The notes: generated by a model from the letters alone, not told the origin. A stretch of DNA of 64,000 nt from Bacteroidota bacterium (GCA_016713765.1 JADJON010000003.1:62001-126000), one strand, 5' to 3'; positions 27,953 to 38,143 are shown, numbered from the stretch's first letter. Numbers and translations: made by a program.

Positions 27953-30769
27953 TTACCGGCTCAGGTAGAGGTTGCGCTCCGAATAGACTTTTTGAAAGAA
28001 CTCGTCTTCCAGGTCTTCGATGAAGTAGATGGCTTCGCCCGTCGATTTCATTTCAGGTCCCAGTTCCTTGTTGACGTCCAGGAATTTCTCAAAGGAGAAG
28101 ACCGGGACCTTGATCGCGTATCCGCCGGTCTTGGGTTGAAACTTGAAGTCGTTCACCTTGTTGGCTCCCAGCATCACTTTGGTGGCGTAGTTCACATACG
28201 GTTCGTCGTAGGCTTTGGCAATGAAGGGCACGGTGCGCGAGGCACGCGGGTTGGCCTCGATCACGTATACGGTCTCGTTCTTCACGGCGAACTGGATGTT
28301 GATCAGTCCTTTCACCTGCATGGCCAGGGCGATCCGCTTTGTATAGTCTTCGATCTGTTTCATCACGACGGGCGACAGGTCGAACGGAGGCAATACGGCA
28401 TTGCTGTCGCCGCTGTGGATCCCGGCCGGTTCGATGTGCTCCATGATGCCGATGATGTACACATGCTCCCCGTCGCAGATGGCGTCGGCCTCCGCTTCGA
28501 TGGCTCGGTCGAGGAAGTGGTCGAGCAGGATCTTGTTGTCAGGAATGTCCTGCAGGATCTTCACCACGTGCTCCTCCAACTCCTCTTCGTTGATCACGAT
28601 CTTCATGCTCTGTCCGCCCAGCACGTAGGACGGTCGCACCAGCAGCGGGAAACCGAGTTCACGAGAGACCGGTCCGCTCTGGTCCGCGTTCTCGACCACG
28701 CCGAATTTCGGGTACGGGATGTTCAGGTCGCGCAAAAGTGTAGAGAAACGGCCGCGATCCTCCGCCAGGTCGAGCGACTCGTAACTGGTCCCGATGATGC
28801 GGAAGCCATACTTGTTCAGCTTCTCAGCCAGCTTCAGGGCGGTCTGTCCGCCCAACTGCACGATCACGCCCTCGGGCTTTTCGTGCAACAGGATCTCGTA
28901 GATATGCTCCCAAAAGACCGGCTCGAAGTAGAGCTTGTCGGCGATGTCGAAATCGGTCGACACGGTCTCCGGGTTGCAGTTGATCATGATCGTCTCGTAC
29001 CCGCACTCCTTCGCGGCCAAAACGCCGTGCACGCAGGAGTAGTCGAACTCGATCCCCTGCCCGATCCGGTTCGGACCCGAGCCAAGGATCACGATCTTCT
29101 TCTTGTCGCTGACGACGCTTTCGTTCTCTTCGTCGAAGGTGGAGTAATAGTACGGCGTCCGCGCCTCGAACTCGGCCGCGCAGGTGTCCACCAGTTTCCA
29201 CACGCGGTGGATGCCCAGCTCCTGGCGACGACGGAATACCGCGCTCTCCAGGCAACGCACCAGGTGGGCGATCTGCCGGTCGGCATAGCCTTTCTTCTTG
29301 GCCTCCATGAACAGCTCGCGCGGCAGGTCCTCGATGCGGTATTGTTCGATCTGCTTTTCCAACTGGATCAGCTCCTCCACCTGGCGCAGGAACCAGGGAT
29401 CGATCTTGGTCAGCTTCTGGATGGTGTTGAACGGAATACCCAGCTTGAACGCGTCATAAATATGGAACAGCCGGTTCCAGCGCGGACGCTCCAGGCTGTC
29501 GAGGATGTCCTCCGCGTCGCGGATCTCGCGACCGTCGGCGCCCAGGCCGTTCCGCTTGATCTCGAGCGATTGACAAGCTTTCTGCAAGGCCTCCTGGAAA
29601 CTCCGACCGATGCCCATCGCCTCGCCCACCGATTTCATCTGCAGGCCGAGGTGACGGTCGGTGCCCTTGAACTTGTCGAAGTTCCAACGCGGCACCTTCA
29701 CGATCACATAGTCGAGCGTCGGCTCGAAGAAGGCCGAGGTGCTCTTGGTGATCTGGTTCTTCAATTCATCGAGGCGGTAGCCGATGGCCAGCTTCGCCGC
29801 GATCTTGGCGATCGGATAACCCGTCGCCTTCGAAGCGAGCGCCGAGGAACGCGACACGCGCGGGTTGATCTCGATGACGATGATCTCGTCTTCGTTGTTC
29901 GGGTTGACGGAAAACTGGATGTTGCAACCGCCCGCGAAATTGCCGATCCCGTTCATGCACTTGATGGCCAGGTCGCGCATCTTCTGGTAGGTGGTATCGG
30001 GCAGGGTCATGGCCGGGGCCACAGTGATCGAATCGCCCGTATGGATACCCATCGGATCGAAGTTCTCGATCGAACAGATGATGATCACGTTCCCGGCGGC
30101 GTCGCGCAGCAATTCGAGTTCGAACTCCTTCCAGCCGAAAATCGACTGCTCGATCAGCACCTCGTGTACCGGGGAAGCGTGCAGGCCGCGGTTCAGCGCG
30201 GCGTCGAATTCTTCCCGCGTGTTCACGAAACCACCGCCCGTGCCGCCGAGCGTAAACGACGGACGAATCACCAGCGGAAAGCCGATCTCCTGCGCGATCT
30301 CCTTGCCTTCGAGAAACGAGGTGGCCGTACGGCCTTTGCAGACACCGGCATTCAGCTCCAGCATGCGCAGCCGGAATTTCTCCCGGTCTTCGGTCGTGTG
30401 AATCGCGTCGATGTCGACGCCGATGATGCGCACCCCGTACTTTTCCCAGATGCCGGCCTTCTGGCAGTCGATCGCCAGATTCAAGGCGGTCTGTCCGCCC
30501 ATCGTAGGAAGCACCGCGTCGATCTTGTGCTTTTCCAGGATCTCGATGATCGACTTCCGGGTGAGCGGCTTCAGGTAGATGTGGTCGGCCGTGACCTTGT
30601 CGGTCATAATCGTCGCCGGGTTCGAGTTGATCAGGATCACTTCGATCCCCTCTTCTTTCAGCGAACGGGAAGCCTGGCTGCCCGAATAATCGAATTCACA
30701 AGCTTGTCCGATGATGATGGGACCGGAACCAATGATGAGGACGGAATGGATGCTGGTATCGCGCGGCAC
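27953..30769 (-). CDS. carB: Carbamoyl-phosphate synthase large subunit, without allosteric domain
   Basis: 938 residues with two tandem ATP-grasp halves: [21 protein letters not shown] at the start and [20 protein letters not shown] near 555. Each half has its ATP-grasp motifs ([24 protein letters not shown]) and a metal-binding Glu/Asn segment ([44 protein letters not shown]). It makes carbamoyl phosphate for arginine and pyrimidines. The protein ends ([15 protein letters not shown]) where the roughly 135-residue allosteric methylglyoxal-synthase-like domain of enteric CarB (about 1073 residues) would begin. The start codon is GTG at 30769, placed by the family start [17 protein letters not shown]. 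carA is not adjacent. It diverges from an alpha/beta hydrolase gene. Confidence 0.95.
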   Translation of the reverse strand: MPRDTSIHSVLIIGSGPIIIGQACEFDYSGSQASRSLKEEGIEVILINSNPATIMTDKVTADHIYLKPLTRKSIIEILEKHKIDAVLPTMGGQTALNLAIDCQKAGIWEKYGVRIIGVDIDAIHTTEDREKFRLRMLELNAGVCKGRTATSFLEGKEIAQEIGFPLVIRPSFTLGGTGGGFVNTREEFDAALNRGLHASPVHEVLIEQSIFGWKEFELELLRDAAGNVIIICSIENFDPMGIHTGDSITVAPAMTLPDTTYQKMRDLAIKCMNGIGNFAGGCNIQFSVNPNNEDEIIVIEINPRVSRSSALASKATGYPIAKIAAKLAIGYRLDELKNQITKSTSAFFEPTLDYVIVKVPRWNFDKFKGTDRHLGLQMKSVGEAMGIGRSFQEALQKACQSLEIKRNGLGADGREIRDAEDILDSLERPRWNRLFHIYDAFKLGIPFNTIQKLTKIDPWFLRQVEELIQLEKQIEQYRIEDLPRELFMEAKKKGYADRQIAHLVRCLESAVFRRRQELGIHRVWKLVDTCAAEFEARTPYYYSTFDEENESVVSDKKKIVILGSGPNRIGQGIEFDYSCVHGVLAAKECGYETIMINCNPETVSTDFDIADKLYFEPVFWEHIYEILLHEKPEGVIVQLGGQTALKLAEKLNKYGFRIIGTSYESLDLAEDRGRFSTLLRDLNIPYPKFGVVENADQSGPVSRELGFPLLVRPSYVLGGQSMKIVINEEELEEHVVKILQDIPDNKILLDHFLDRAIEAEADAICDGEHVYIIGIMEHIEPAGIHSGDSNAVLPPFDLSPVVMKQIEDYTKRIALAMQVKGLINIQFAVKNETVYVIEANPRASRTVPFIAKAYDEPYVNYATKVMLGANKVNDFKFQPKTGGYAIKVPVFSFEKFLDVNKELGPEMKSTGEAIYFIEDLEDEFFQKVYSERNLYLSR

Positions 30770-30810
30770 GATGGTCAGGTTGCGTGTGTCCTCCCGGGCC
30801 CCTTGCCGGA

Positions 30811-30843
30811 TTTGTAACTAATTAATTTTCAATAAATTACAAA
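30811..30843. promoter_or_regulatory. Inverted repeat in the carB / hydrolase divergent gap
   Basis: TTTGTAA and TTACAAA arms enclose an AT-rich 19-bp core, 42 bp before the carB start. It could be an operator or part of a promoter. The arms are short, so chance is a real possibility. Confidence 0.3.
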
Positions 30844-30993
30844 TTGAAAAGGGAGCAGCGGTAAAGACCCACGGGTTTGCGCGAAGATACAGGAAATGTG
30901 GCTCCCGTTTTCCCGAGTTTTCGACAGCATGTTGATAAGCATCGGTGCCCGCCCGCACACCATCGCCGGTGCTCCTTTGCGTACTTTCGTCGC

Positions 30994-31818
30994 GTGTCAA
31001 GCCCGCAGTCAGTCAAGCACGGTCCGTTTCATTGGGAATACCTGGTGTTTGGCAATGGCCCTGAACTCTTGCTTGCATTTCACGGCTTTGACAACAACGC
31101 CGACGATTTCCGGCTCTTCGAGCCCTTGCTCGGTCAACAGTACACCATCGTGGCCGTCAACCTGTTCTACCACGGCCGCAGTTACGCCGAAGGGGCGCCC
31201 GACCAACTGCAATTCCGCCGCGAAGACCTGCAGGCGCTGATCACCCAACTGCTCGAGCGCTTTCCGCATGCTCGATTTTCCCTGTTAGGATTCAGCCTGG
31301 GCGGTCGCATCTGCCTCGAACTGGTTTCGCTCTTCGCGGGTCGTGTCGATCGTTTGATCCTGCTCGCGCCCGACGGACTGGTGATCAGTCCCTGGTACGT
31401 CTTCGTGACGCGCACCATCGCCGGACGCTGGCTCTTCCGCCGCGTGCTGAGACGTCCGCAACGATTCCTCCGCCTTGGCGGATGGTTGCGCACGCTCGGG
31501 CTGGTCGGCGAGAAGCAATACAAGTTCGCCCTCTCCTACTTCGGCAGCGGACCGCAGCGCGAACTCGTGTTCAAGGTCTGGATGATCTTCCGCTACCTGC
31601 TGCCCCGCAAAGCCGCGCTGAGCGCCGCCTTGAAACAACACCCCGTCCGCACCGACCTCTTCTTCGGCCGCCGCGACAGCATCATACGGCCATCGTTCGG
31701 AATAATCTATCAGAAAAAGGTGGACGCACAGGCCAACATCCACATCCTCGAAACCGGACATAACTTGCTCAAGCCGGATGTTGCGGAACGGGTTGCGGCG
31801 GTTTGCAGTAGGCAGTAG
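30994..31818 (+). CDS. Alpha/beta hydrolase
   Basis: About 274 residues from the GTG at 30994. The frame is open to 30877, but the upstream part is Arg/His/Cys-rich with no family character. It has the oxyanion-region motif LLLAFHGFDNNADDF, the nucleophile elbow GFSLGG (Ser), the DLFFGRRDSII region where the acidic residue sits, and a late His in ETGHNLL. It is a cytoplasmic serine hydrolase (esterase/lipase-like), but its substrate is not known. It diverges from carB. The last codons (SRQ, then TAG) lie inside the first heptamers of a repeat array, so the C-terminus was probably reshaped by the array. Confidence 0.8.
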   Translation: MSSPQSVKHGPFHWEYLVFGNGPELLLAFHGFDNNADDFRLFEPLLGQQYTIVAVNLFYHGRSYAEGAPDQLQFRREDLQALITQLLERFPHARFSLLGFSLGGRICLELVSLFAGRVDRLILLAPDGLVISPWYVFVTRTIAGRWLFRRVLRRPQRFLRLGGWLRTLGLVGEKQYKFALSYFGSGPQRELVFKVWMIFRYLLPRKAALSAALKQHPVRTDLFFGRRDSIIRPSFGIIYQKKVDAQANIHILETGHNLLKPDVAERVAAVCSRQ

Positions 31819-31897
31819 GCAGATTGCAAGTTGAAAGTTGAAAGTTGAAGGTTGCCCCCTCGGTCCCGTTCCTCGGTCACGCTCCTCCTTCACCCCT
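31805..31897. repeat. Heptamer array, gap B left part
   Basis: In strict 7-bp steps the plus strand reads GCAGTAG, GCAGTAG, GCAGATT, GCAAGTT, GAAAGTT, GAAAGTT, GAAGGTT. Near 31853 it switches to C-rich units (CGGTCCC, GTTCCTC, GGTCACG, CTCCTCC). The hydrolase stop codon is inside the second unit. Confidence 0.85.
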
Positions 31898-31967
31898 AGC
31901 AGCTAATTGAAGCGACACGCCGACCGCTCCGTCCAACCGCCTCCACCCGCTGTCCGCTCGCGGGAGC

Positions 31968-32510
31968 TCGCTGCCATCGGGGCTATTCACCGGCAACCGG
32001 CTTCGTCAGAAAAAAAAAAAACGACCCCGGCACTAGGATTATTGCGCCCCTACGGGGCTATCGAGATGTGTTCGGAGGCAGTGCATATACGAACGTCGAA
32101 AAATACTGGTCCGATTTTTCAACATGGATTCATTTCATTGGCTTCTTGATTCTCACTTCATCGCAGCTATCTTCCCGTCTCTCACAACTACCTACAAACT
32201 CGCTGCCATCGGGGCTATTCACCGGCAATCGGCTTCGTCAGAAAAAAAAACGCCCCCTAGGATTATTGGGCCCCTACGGGGCTATCGAGATGTGTTCGGA
32301 GGCAGTACATAATCGAACGCCGGAAAATACTGGTCCGATTTTTCAACATGGATTCATTTCATTGGCTTCTTGATTCTCACTTCATCGCAACTAACTTCCT
32401 GCCTCTCACAACTACATCCAAACTCGTTACCCTCGGGGCTATTCACCGGCAATCGGCTTCGTCAGAAAAAAAACGCCCCCTAGGATTATTGGGCCCCTAC
32501 GGGGCTATCG
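31968..32510. repeat. Three tandem copies of a ~225-bp repeat with poly-A and hairpin
   Basis: The anchor TCGGGGCTATTCACC occurs at 31977, 32209 and 32433, giving unit lengths of 232 and 224 bp. The third copy is cut off after about 75 bp. Each unit holds GGCTTCGTCAG, an A run (12, 9 and 8), then a C-rich run and a hairpin GCCCC-TAC-GGGGC followed by TATCGA. In the two full copies TCGGAGGCAGT and CTGGTCCGATTTTTCAACAT follow. Short reading frames inside are copies of one another and look non-coding. The hairpin resembles REP-type palindromes. No transposase is near. Confidence 0.85.
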
Positions 32511-32594
32511 ATAAGTGTTTCACGATATTACACTCATTAACGCCTTGATTGCTTTTGCTGACCACAACTCATCTGGATTGCACTCTCCTTTTTT

Positions 32595-32756
32595 CCTTTC
32601 CTCGCTCCTCGCATCACGCACCTCGTAACCCGATCCCGTCCCTCGCCCCTCGACCCTCTTAACTTCGGTCTTGCAACTCGCGTCTCCCTTCGCGCACCTC
32701 GCATCTCGTCCCTCGTCCCTTCTAACCTCGTTCCCCGGTCTCGTAACTCGCACCTA
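32595..32756. repeat. Heptamer array, gap B right part (beyond rpmH)
   Basis: About 23 units in register, C-rich on the plus strand: GCTCCTC, GCACCTC, GTAACCC, TCCCTCG, CCCCTCG, CATCTCG, TCCCTCG, TAACCTC, TAACTCG and others. The minus strand, which leads away from the rpmH 3' end, is the G-rich one. It abuts the rpmH terminator. Confidence 0.9.
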
Positions 32757-32787
32757 AAAAAAAGGGGCCATCCTTCCGGACAGCCCC
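32756..32787 (-). terminator. Intrinsic terminator of rpmH
   Basis: On the minus strand: GGGGCTGTCC, loop GGAA, GGATGGCCCC (two G-T wobble pairs), then a run of eight T. It begins 24 bp after the rpmH stop codon. Confidence 0.9.
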
Positions 32788-32810
32788 AATTCTTCATTCG
32801 CTCTAGGCGA

Positions 32811-32966
32811 TTATTTCTTCTTGAACTCGCTGGAAACGGTCAGTTTCTTGCGGCCACGTGCACGGCGGGCAGCCAGGACGCGGCGGCCGTTGGCGGTACT
32901 CATGCGCTCACGGAATCCGTGCTTGTTCTTCCTTCTGCGGTTCGAGGGTTGGTAAGTCCTTTTCAT
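32811..32966 (-). CDS. rpmH: 50S ribosomal protein L34
   Basis: 51 residues, [20 protein letters not shown] and on to SSEFKKK, the complete L34 family pattern (MKRTYQPS, HGFRxRMxTxNGRxVLxxRRxRGRxxL). It is a small basic protein of the large ribosomal subunit. The gene is flanked by a clear Bacteroidota promoter upstream and a strong terminator downstream, so it forms a single-gene unit. The usual partners rnpA and dnaA are not adjacent. The C-terminus is slightly longer than in enterobacterial L34. Confidence 0.97.
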   Translation of the reverse strand: MKRTYQPSNRRRKNKHGFRERMSTANGRRVLAARRARGRKKLTVSSEFKKK

Positions 32967-33003
32967 GATATCGGGCCGGGTTGTTTATCCGGAAACAGGA
33001 CGG

Positions 33004-33034
33004 CAAAGGTAGGATTTCAATTCAAAAACACAAA
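33004..33034 (-). promoter_or_regulatory. Promoter of rpmH, Bacteroidota type
   Basis: On the minus strand: TTTG (33031-33034), exactly 19 bp, then TACCTTTG (33004-33011). This fits the TTTG-N19-TAnnTTTG consensus of the Bacteroidota housekeeping sigma factor and lies 37 bp before the rpmH start codon. Confidence 0.8.
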
Positions 33035-33184
33035 CCTGACCAATTTTTTTCTGTACAAAATGATACTGAAAATAGCCCAAAAGGCGGTTTTTCGCAAATT
33101 AATTGGGTTTAAGCGGCAGATTCAGCATGCATCCAGGCACAAGCACGGCACGATTCTCAACCCTTCCTGGTTTGGAGCAGCCGA

Positions 33185-34705
33185 CTAGTCATTTACAACA
33201 ATCAACCTGTGGTTGGCACACAGGTCGCCTTCGCGGTAGGCCTGTACCAGATAACTTCCGGGAGCTATCCCCTTCAGGGACAAAACTAAGTCTGGTTCTT
33301 GCCCTGAAACCAGGAGTTCTTTCAGCAGCAACCCAGTAAGTGAACGCAATTCTATCCGGTAATAATGGCGATTTGCATCTCCGAAGCGCAAGCGCACAGT
33401 AGATGAAGCCGGATTAGGGTAAACGGAAATTGACTCCTTTTCCAAATCTCGAGTTCCGGTCCATTCCAGTGTATCGCAAGGGGAACCAAGCAAGCGGCCA
33501 AGACGGTAATTGGGCGGGCTTGGAAGTTTGCTATAACCTAGACCTGGATAATACAAAGCTGAGCGAATAAAGCCGCAAGCCGGCGCCGGCAAATCGGGAT
33601 TGGGAATAGAAGCGATCCAATTACCCCCACCGCAATAGAGATAAATAACAGAGTCAGGAGCTAAAAATGGGAAACCAAATTGATTGACCTGGCCATTTGA
33701 GGTATCGCGGGTTCCGTCGTATGAAGCAACATGCCTGATTGAGCCGGCTTGCCCTAACAAAGTCATGTCTAACTGATAGATCTGAGTAACTTGAACAACA
33801 TACAGGAATCTTGAGTCGGCAGAGAAAGCGAGCCCCACAAAGTCATTATGAACTGGATTGTAATAAAACTGGTTTGTGTCCGGGAAATTCGCAAGTGCCG
33901 GCAATAGAACAGGATTGCTTAGTTCGCCCGAACATCGGTCAAAATTGAATAACTCCAACCCATTCCTAAAATCAAACCTTGCATACCAGTTTCCATCCGG
34001 TGAAAATACCGGTGTTCCGATACCTAAATATGGAACCTTTGGGAAACCAATGACTTGATCCTATACAAACCTGCCATGCGGAGTCGATAATATCTTATAA
34101 TATTTATTTGAAGTAAACTTCTGTACTAATACCCACCAGTCACGGCCATTTCCATGCTGTACAGCCGCCAACAAACCCGGCTCGAACGTATCCGCCGATA
34201 ATACGACTTCTGAATTAACTAAACATTCACCAGAATCATTTCTTGCATAAGGATTAATCTCAGTATGCAGTACAGATAATGGATATGGATATGTTAAATG
34301 ATTGCTATAATCCATGTGAAATAAATCATATAATTGGCCGCTTGGATCCCCACGTTTTACTCCAATAATACCATTAAGACAATACGGGCCGTAATCATAA
34401 TAAAAGCCAGGAGCTAATGAATCTGTTCCTGGCATTTTTCTTAGATAGCGATTCTCAACGAAAGCTCCGTTGGAATGAAACAACAGGCTGTCATTTGAGT
34501 CGGAAATAGACATGGGGGACCATACTTGATTGGCCATGGTAGAAATTTGATCAAGCCTCAATGACGCATTCCTAAAACTCATCAATACGGAACCCTGACC
34601 TGGCACTGTACTAATACCTATTACATATTGCTGCGCAATCAGTATTTCAAACGACAACAAACACAGGATAGTCGTCAAACTAAGAACGAGACAGGCCTTT
34701 CTCAT
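33185..34705 (-). pseudogene. T9SS cargo gene (copy A) split by an in-frame TAG
   Basis: One frame runs from ATG 34705 (signal peptide ACLVLSLTTILCLLSFEILIA, then QQYVIGISTVPGQGSVL) to 33185, with a single stop codon TAG at 34061-34063. The codons after it continue the protein (DQVIGFPKVPYLGIGTPVFS) and align with paralogue copy B (EQVIGSPKL). So this is a nonsense mutation, not a frameshift. The full product would be about 506 residues: a region that may be a beta-propeller (FSADSRFLYVVQ) and a type A sorting domain (ISVYPNPASSTVRLRF, APGSYLVQAYREG, VVND). Its function is unknown. The downstream half could be made only by readthrough or re-initiation. The gene is AT-rich compared with neighbours. 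Confidence 0.85.
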
Positions 34706-34715
34706 CGCAGACAAA

Positions 34716-34900
34716 TTAAAGTTTGACCAACCTTGCCTGAGCATATTCTACGCCCGATTCCCCTTTTAATTGCACAAAATAAACTCCAGCTGGAAAATCT
34801 GAAATATCTAAATTCACTTGATTGATTTGACAAGGAAAGACCCTTACCGGGCGGCCAAATTCGGCCAACTTCGCATTGAATTCATCAGAGACCGCTCGCC
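34716..34900 (-). pseudogene. T9SS sorting-domain remnant
   Basis: About 55 residues (FGRPVRVFPCQINQVNLDIS, FPAGVYFVQLKG, ARLVKL) look like the last two thirds of a type A sorting domain. They have no signal peptide or body, and the frame runs out into the end of copy B. It ends 10 bp before the start codon of copy A, just as the fragment at 37544-38143 ends 9 bp before the start of copy B. This suggests it is the matching remnant from a tandem duplication. Confidence 0.65.
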
Positions 34901-36210
34901 GCCCCACTTCATCAATCCCGCACAACCGCCAGCCGCCGACTGCCCAACACATAACCATTCTGCTGAGCCTGAAGCATGTACAAGCCAGCAGGCAGATCGC
35001 CTACCCACAGCCGGGTTGGCGCCCCGCTTGTTACTGAAACGCGCTTCAACAAACGACCATCCAACGAATACAAGGAATAAACCTCTGCGGCCGCTCCTCC
35101 GGAGACCCCGGATCCGGCTTTCAAAGATACCAGCACTTCATGAATTGCCGGGTTGGGAGACAACTCCCAAACAATTTCCGTCTGTGTGCCTGAAGCAACT
35201 CCTGTCCACTCCAAGGTATCGCAAAGCGAACCCGTCAAGCGACCAAGATCATAGTTGGGGGGCTGAGGAAGCCCTGCATAGCCAAGCCCAGGATAATATA
35301 AAGCAGCTCTGTTGAACCCGCATGCAGGAGCGGTAAGATCTGGATTGGGGATGGAAGCAATCCATTTCCCACCTCCATAGTATAAATAAATAACTCCATT
35401 GGGTGCGAGGAAGGGGGTCCCAAATAACATCCGCTGATTATTCGTAGTATCCCTTGTACCATCATAAGATGCCACTAATTGAATGGCACTCGCTTGACCG
35501 ATTAGTTGTAGATCTAATTGGTAAAGTTGATTTGTACGAACAATGTAAAGATATCGTGAATTTGGTGAGAAAACTAATCCGGTGGGATCGTTATGATTCT
35601 GATTATACCAAAATTGATTCGTATCGGCGAATAAACTAGTTGGCAGTGAAATTACACTCATAAAGCTTCCACTACAACGATCAAATTCCAAAAGCTCCAA
35701 CCCATTCCAATGGTCAAAACGAGCATACACCGTTCCATCTGGGGAAAAAGCCGCTGCCCCCGCTTCAAGATAACTAAGTTTAGGACTCCCTATTACCTGC
35801 TCCCTAATAGTTATCCCCTCTATCGAATTTAATATAATAAAGTACTTATTTGATTCGAATTTTTGAACTACAAGCCAAAAATCACGCCCGTTTCCTTGCC
35901 TTGTGCTAACTATAAAACCTGGAACTAGTGTATCTCTCAATACAACTTCCGAATTAATAATGCATAAACCAGTATCATTATTGCTAGCGAAATTAATGGA
36001 AGTATGCAATAATCGCGAAGGCCACAATCCTTGCAATAAACTATCATAATCTACATGAAATAAATCAAACAGAGCACTGGTTGGCTCTCCTCGTGGAAGT
36101 GCGATAATACCCATCTGACAAGGAGCGCCATAGGTATAATAAAGTGGCGGAGCCAAACTATCCGATCCCGAAATCTTTAATCCATATTTATTCTCGGTAC
36201 ATTCTAACTT

Positions 36211-37271
36211 CTAACGCAACATTTTGTTAAAAATAATACATTTGTCTTAACTGCATTTTTTCATGATTTCGTTTTCGAAGACATCAAAGGGAGATTTCCA
36301 GTTGAGCGTTTTGCGTGGCCTTTCGTTCAACAGGTCCTGAACTCGTTTCAATTCCCGCCGCGTGATTTTATTGAAGTCGGTTCCTTTCGGATAAAAATCC
36401 CGGATGAGCATATTCATGTTCTCGTTGGATCCGCGCTCCCAGGGAGAGCCTGGGTGACAGAAGTACACTTTCATGCGCGTATTCTTTGAGAACAGCTTGT
36501 GCTCGGCCATTTCGTGTCCCTGATCATAGGTCATGGACTTCTTCATTTGCCTGGGAATTGATTTGAACTCTTTCTCGAAAGCTCTTCGGACACTTTCTGC
36601 GTCTTTCGCCTTCAGTTTTACCAGTATCACAGCCCGGGTTTTTCGTTCAACGATGGAGCCAATGGCGGACTGATGCCGTTTTCCAACAATCAGGTCTCCT
36701 TCCCAATGCCCAGGTACAGACCGATTGAGAATGTAATCAGGACGCTCGTCGATGCTCACCATGTCCGGGATCTTACCCCTGCGCTCAATGGACAACCCTC
36801 TCTTGTTTCGTTTTTTCTTCTTCTGACGCAAACTCGCAATCAATTCCTTGCGCAAATCGCCTCGGGGCATCATATAGATGAAAGTATAGATCGATTCGTG
36901 GGATATCTGCATTGTTGGATCATCTGGGAATTCCTCTATCAAATGTCTTGAAATTTGTTCAGGAGAGTAACGCTTCCTGAGTAATCCGCGAACTTCCGCC
37001 AGTAAAGCAGGGTTGGCATCCAACTTCCTTGTTTTTCGTTGAGTGACACGTCTGAGTTCGGCCAAATGCTGAGCCTCGATTGCAGAGTAGTAGCCATCAA
37101 ATCGGTCCAATTCTCGCGTAATGGCACTAGTGGGGCGCCCCAATTCCTGCGCTATCGCAGTACAGGTATACCCTAACCCAAGGAACGTCTCGATCTGGAT
37201 TCGCTCCTGTAAATCAATTCGTTTATACTTGCTCATGTTGCAACATATGAATAGTTTTATGTTGCGTTAGG
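36211..37271 (-). mobile_element. IS30-family insertion sequence
   Basis: About 1061 bp. The ends carry a perfect 12-bp inverted repeat, CTAACGCAACAT (36211-36222) and ATGTTGCGTTAG (37259-37270). AACTT is repeated directly at 36206-36210 and 37272-37276, a target duplication. It holds one transposase gene that fills the element. It is inserted in, and in the same orientation as, T9SS cargo copy B. Confidence 0.9.
36247..37236 (-). CDS. IS30-family transposase
   Basis: 329 residues, full family length and intact. An N-terminal helix-turn-helix (ERIQIETFLGLGYTCTAIAQ, GRPTSAITREL) binds the ends. A DDE catalytic core follows: D181 in HWEGDLIVG, D238 in MTYDQGHEMAEH and E272 in PWERGSNENMNMLIR. 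It cuts and joins the element's ends. Since both the gene and the terminal repeats are intact, the copy may still be mobile. Confidence 0.95.
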   Translation of the reverse strand: MSKYKRIDLQERIQIETFLGLGYTCTAIAQELGRPTSAITRELDRFDGYYSAIEAQHLAELRRVTQRKTRKLDANPALLAEVRGLLRKRYSPEQISRHLIEEFPDDPTMQISHESIYTFIYMMPRGDLRKELIASLRQKKKKRNKRGLSIERRGKIPDMVSIDERPDYILNRSVPGHWEGDLIVGKRHQSAIGSIVERKTRAVILVKLKAKDAESVRRAFEKEFKSIPRQMKKSMTYDQGHEMAEHKLFSKNTRMKVYFCHPGSPWERGSNENMNMLIRDFYPKGTDFNKITRRELKRVQDLLNERPRKTLNWKSPFDVFENEIMKKCS

Positions 37272-37543
37272 AACTTGGAAGTAAGCTCTATAAAACTTCC
37301 ATTCGAATAGAACAAAAGACTATCATCTTGATCAGAAAAAGAAATTGGAGTTACCGGGAAATTTTTCTGGGTACTAATCAATCTTAAATTTGGGATGCTT
37401 CCATTAAAACTCATTAACACCGACCCTTGTCCGGGCACAGTGCTGATACCCATGACATACTGTTGCGCAATTGAAGATGAAACTCCTGTCAAAACTAAAA
37501 GAAGACAAGTGAAGGTAGCAAAGTAGCGTTTCATAATATGAAA

Positions 37544-38143
37544 TTAAAGCTTCACAAATTTTGCCTGACCTGTCCAAACACCTGAACTTTCCATTATTTT
37601 CAATATATAGATTCCAGGAGGAAGGTCATATACATCAAGGTTAATAGAACCACGACTGCTTTTAAATTCAATATCTTGCTTGAGAATACCGTCAGTTGAA
37701 ATTATTCGAATTGTTAATTCCGATTCAGGGATTGCGCTGGAAAATTCCAATTTAAGGAGATCATGTACCGGATTCGGTGAAATTATAATATCACCAAAGG
37801 ACAAATTACTACTCCTATATCCAAAACCCTGCTCTGTACAAGCCAAACTATCCTGATACACCATGCCAGGAATAAAAAGACTTATTATACTCCTGGCACG
37901 AAAAACCAAATCCCCACCTAACATTGGACACATAGCTGCAATGTCGTACAAGGTGGTTAGATCCGAAGTACTTAATTCATTGAATCCCGTTTGTGTTAAC
38001 TTCGAATAAATGCTGCTGATTGATTGGTCCCACTGCACTAAATCGCTGCCTTCCGAATCAAGTTGAATCAGGGCATTTTCAGCAATTTGTGCCGCTGAAA
38101 CTTCAGCTATCGTTTTTTCGGAATCCAAATAATCCAACATCAT
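37544..38143 (-). pseudogene. C-terminal part of a large T9SS cargo protein, 5' truncated
   Basis: 199 codons without a signal peptide. An in-frame TAA lies 9 bp before the first ATG (38143). Residues 1-100 (LTQTGFNELSTSDLTTLYDI, ARSIISLF) resemble the helical stretch that comes just before the sorting domain in very large Bacteroidota surface proteins. Residues 115-199 are a type A sorting domain (IIISPNPVHDLLKLEF, LPPGIYILKIMESSG, AKFVKL). Without a signal peptide it could not be exported, so it is read as a gene remnant. It ends 9 bp before copy B. The remnant at 34716-34900 is its likely duplicate. Confidence 0.65.

Larger units (their letters stand above)
34912..37534 (-). pseudogene. 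T9SS cargo gene (copy B) interrupted by an IS30-family element
   Basis: The 5' part (37534 down to 37272) encodes the signal peptide (FATFTCLLLVLTGVSSSIA) and QQYVMGISTVPGQGSVLMSF, almost as in copy A. The 3' part (36210 down to 34912) carries the rest, ending with a type A sorting domain (LSPNPAIHEVLVSL, LPAGLYMLQAQQNG, VVRD). Removing the element and one 5-bp target copy restores a continuous frame (LTSKLECTENKYGLKISGSD) that aligns with copy A. The uninterrupted protein would be about 519 residues. It is probably a secreted surface protein; function unknown. The 3' half has only a TTG (36156) as an internal start and is presumed not expressed. Confidence 0.85.

Noticed and set aside
27779..30817. 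A 1012-codon open frame on the plus strand opposite carB
   Set aside because: It mirrors carB in another frame, is rich in His, Asp, Val and Arg from reversed codons, and has no recognisable domain. It is a by-product of GC-rich codon use.
31907..32548. Several short frames beginning MDSFHWLLDSHF or similar
   Set aside because: They are copies of one another created by the ~225-bp tandem repeat, run through the poly-A and hairpin parts, and lack any protein character.
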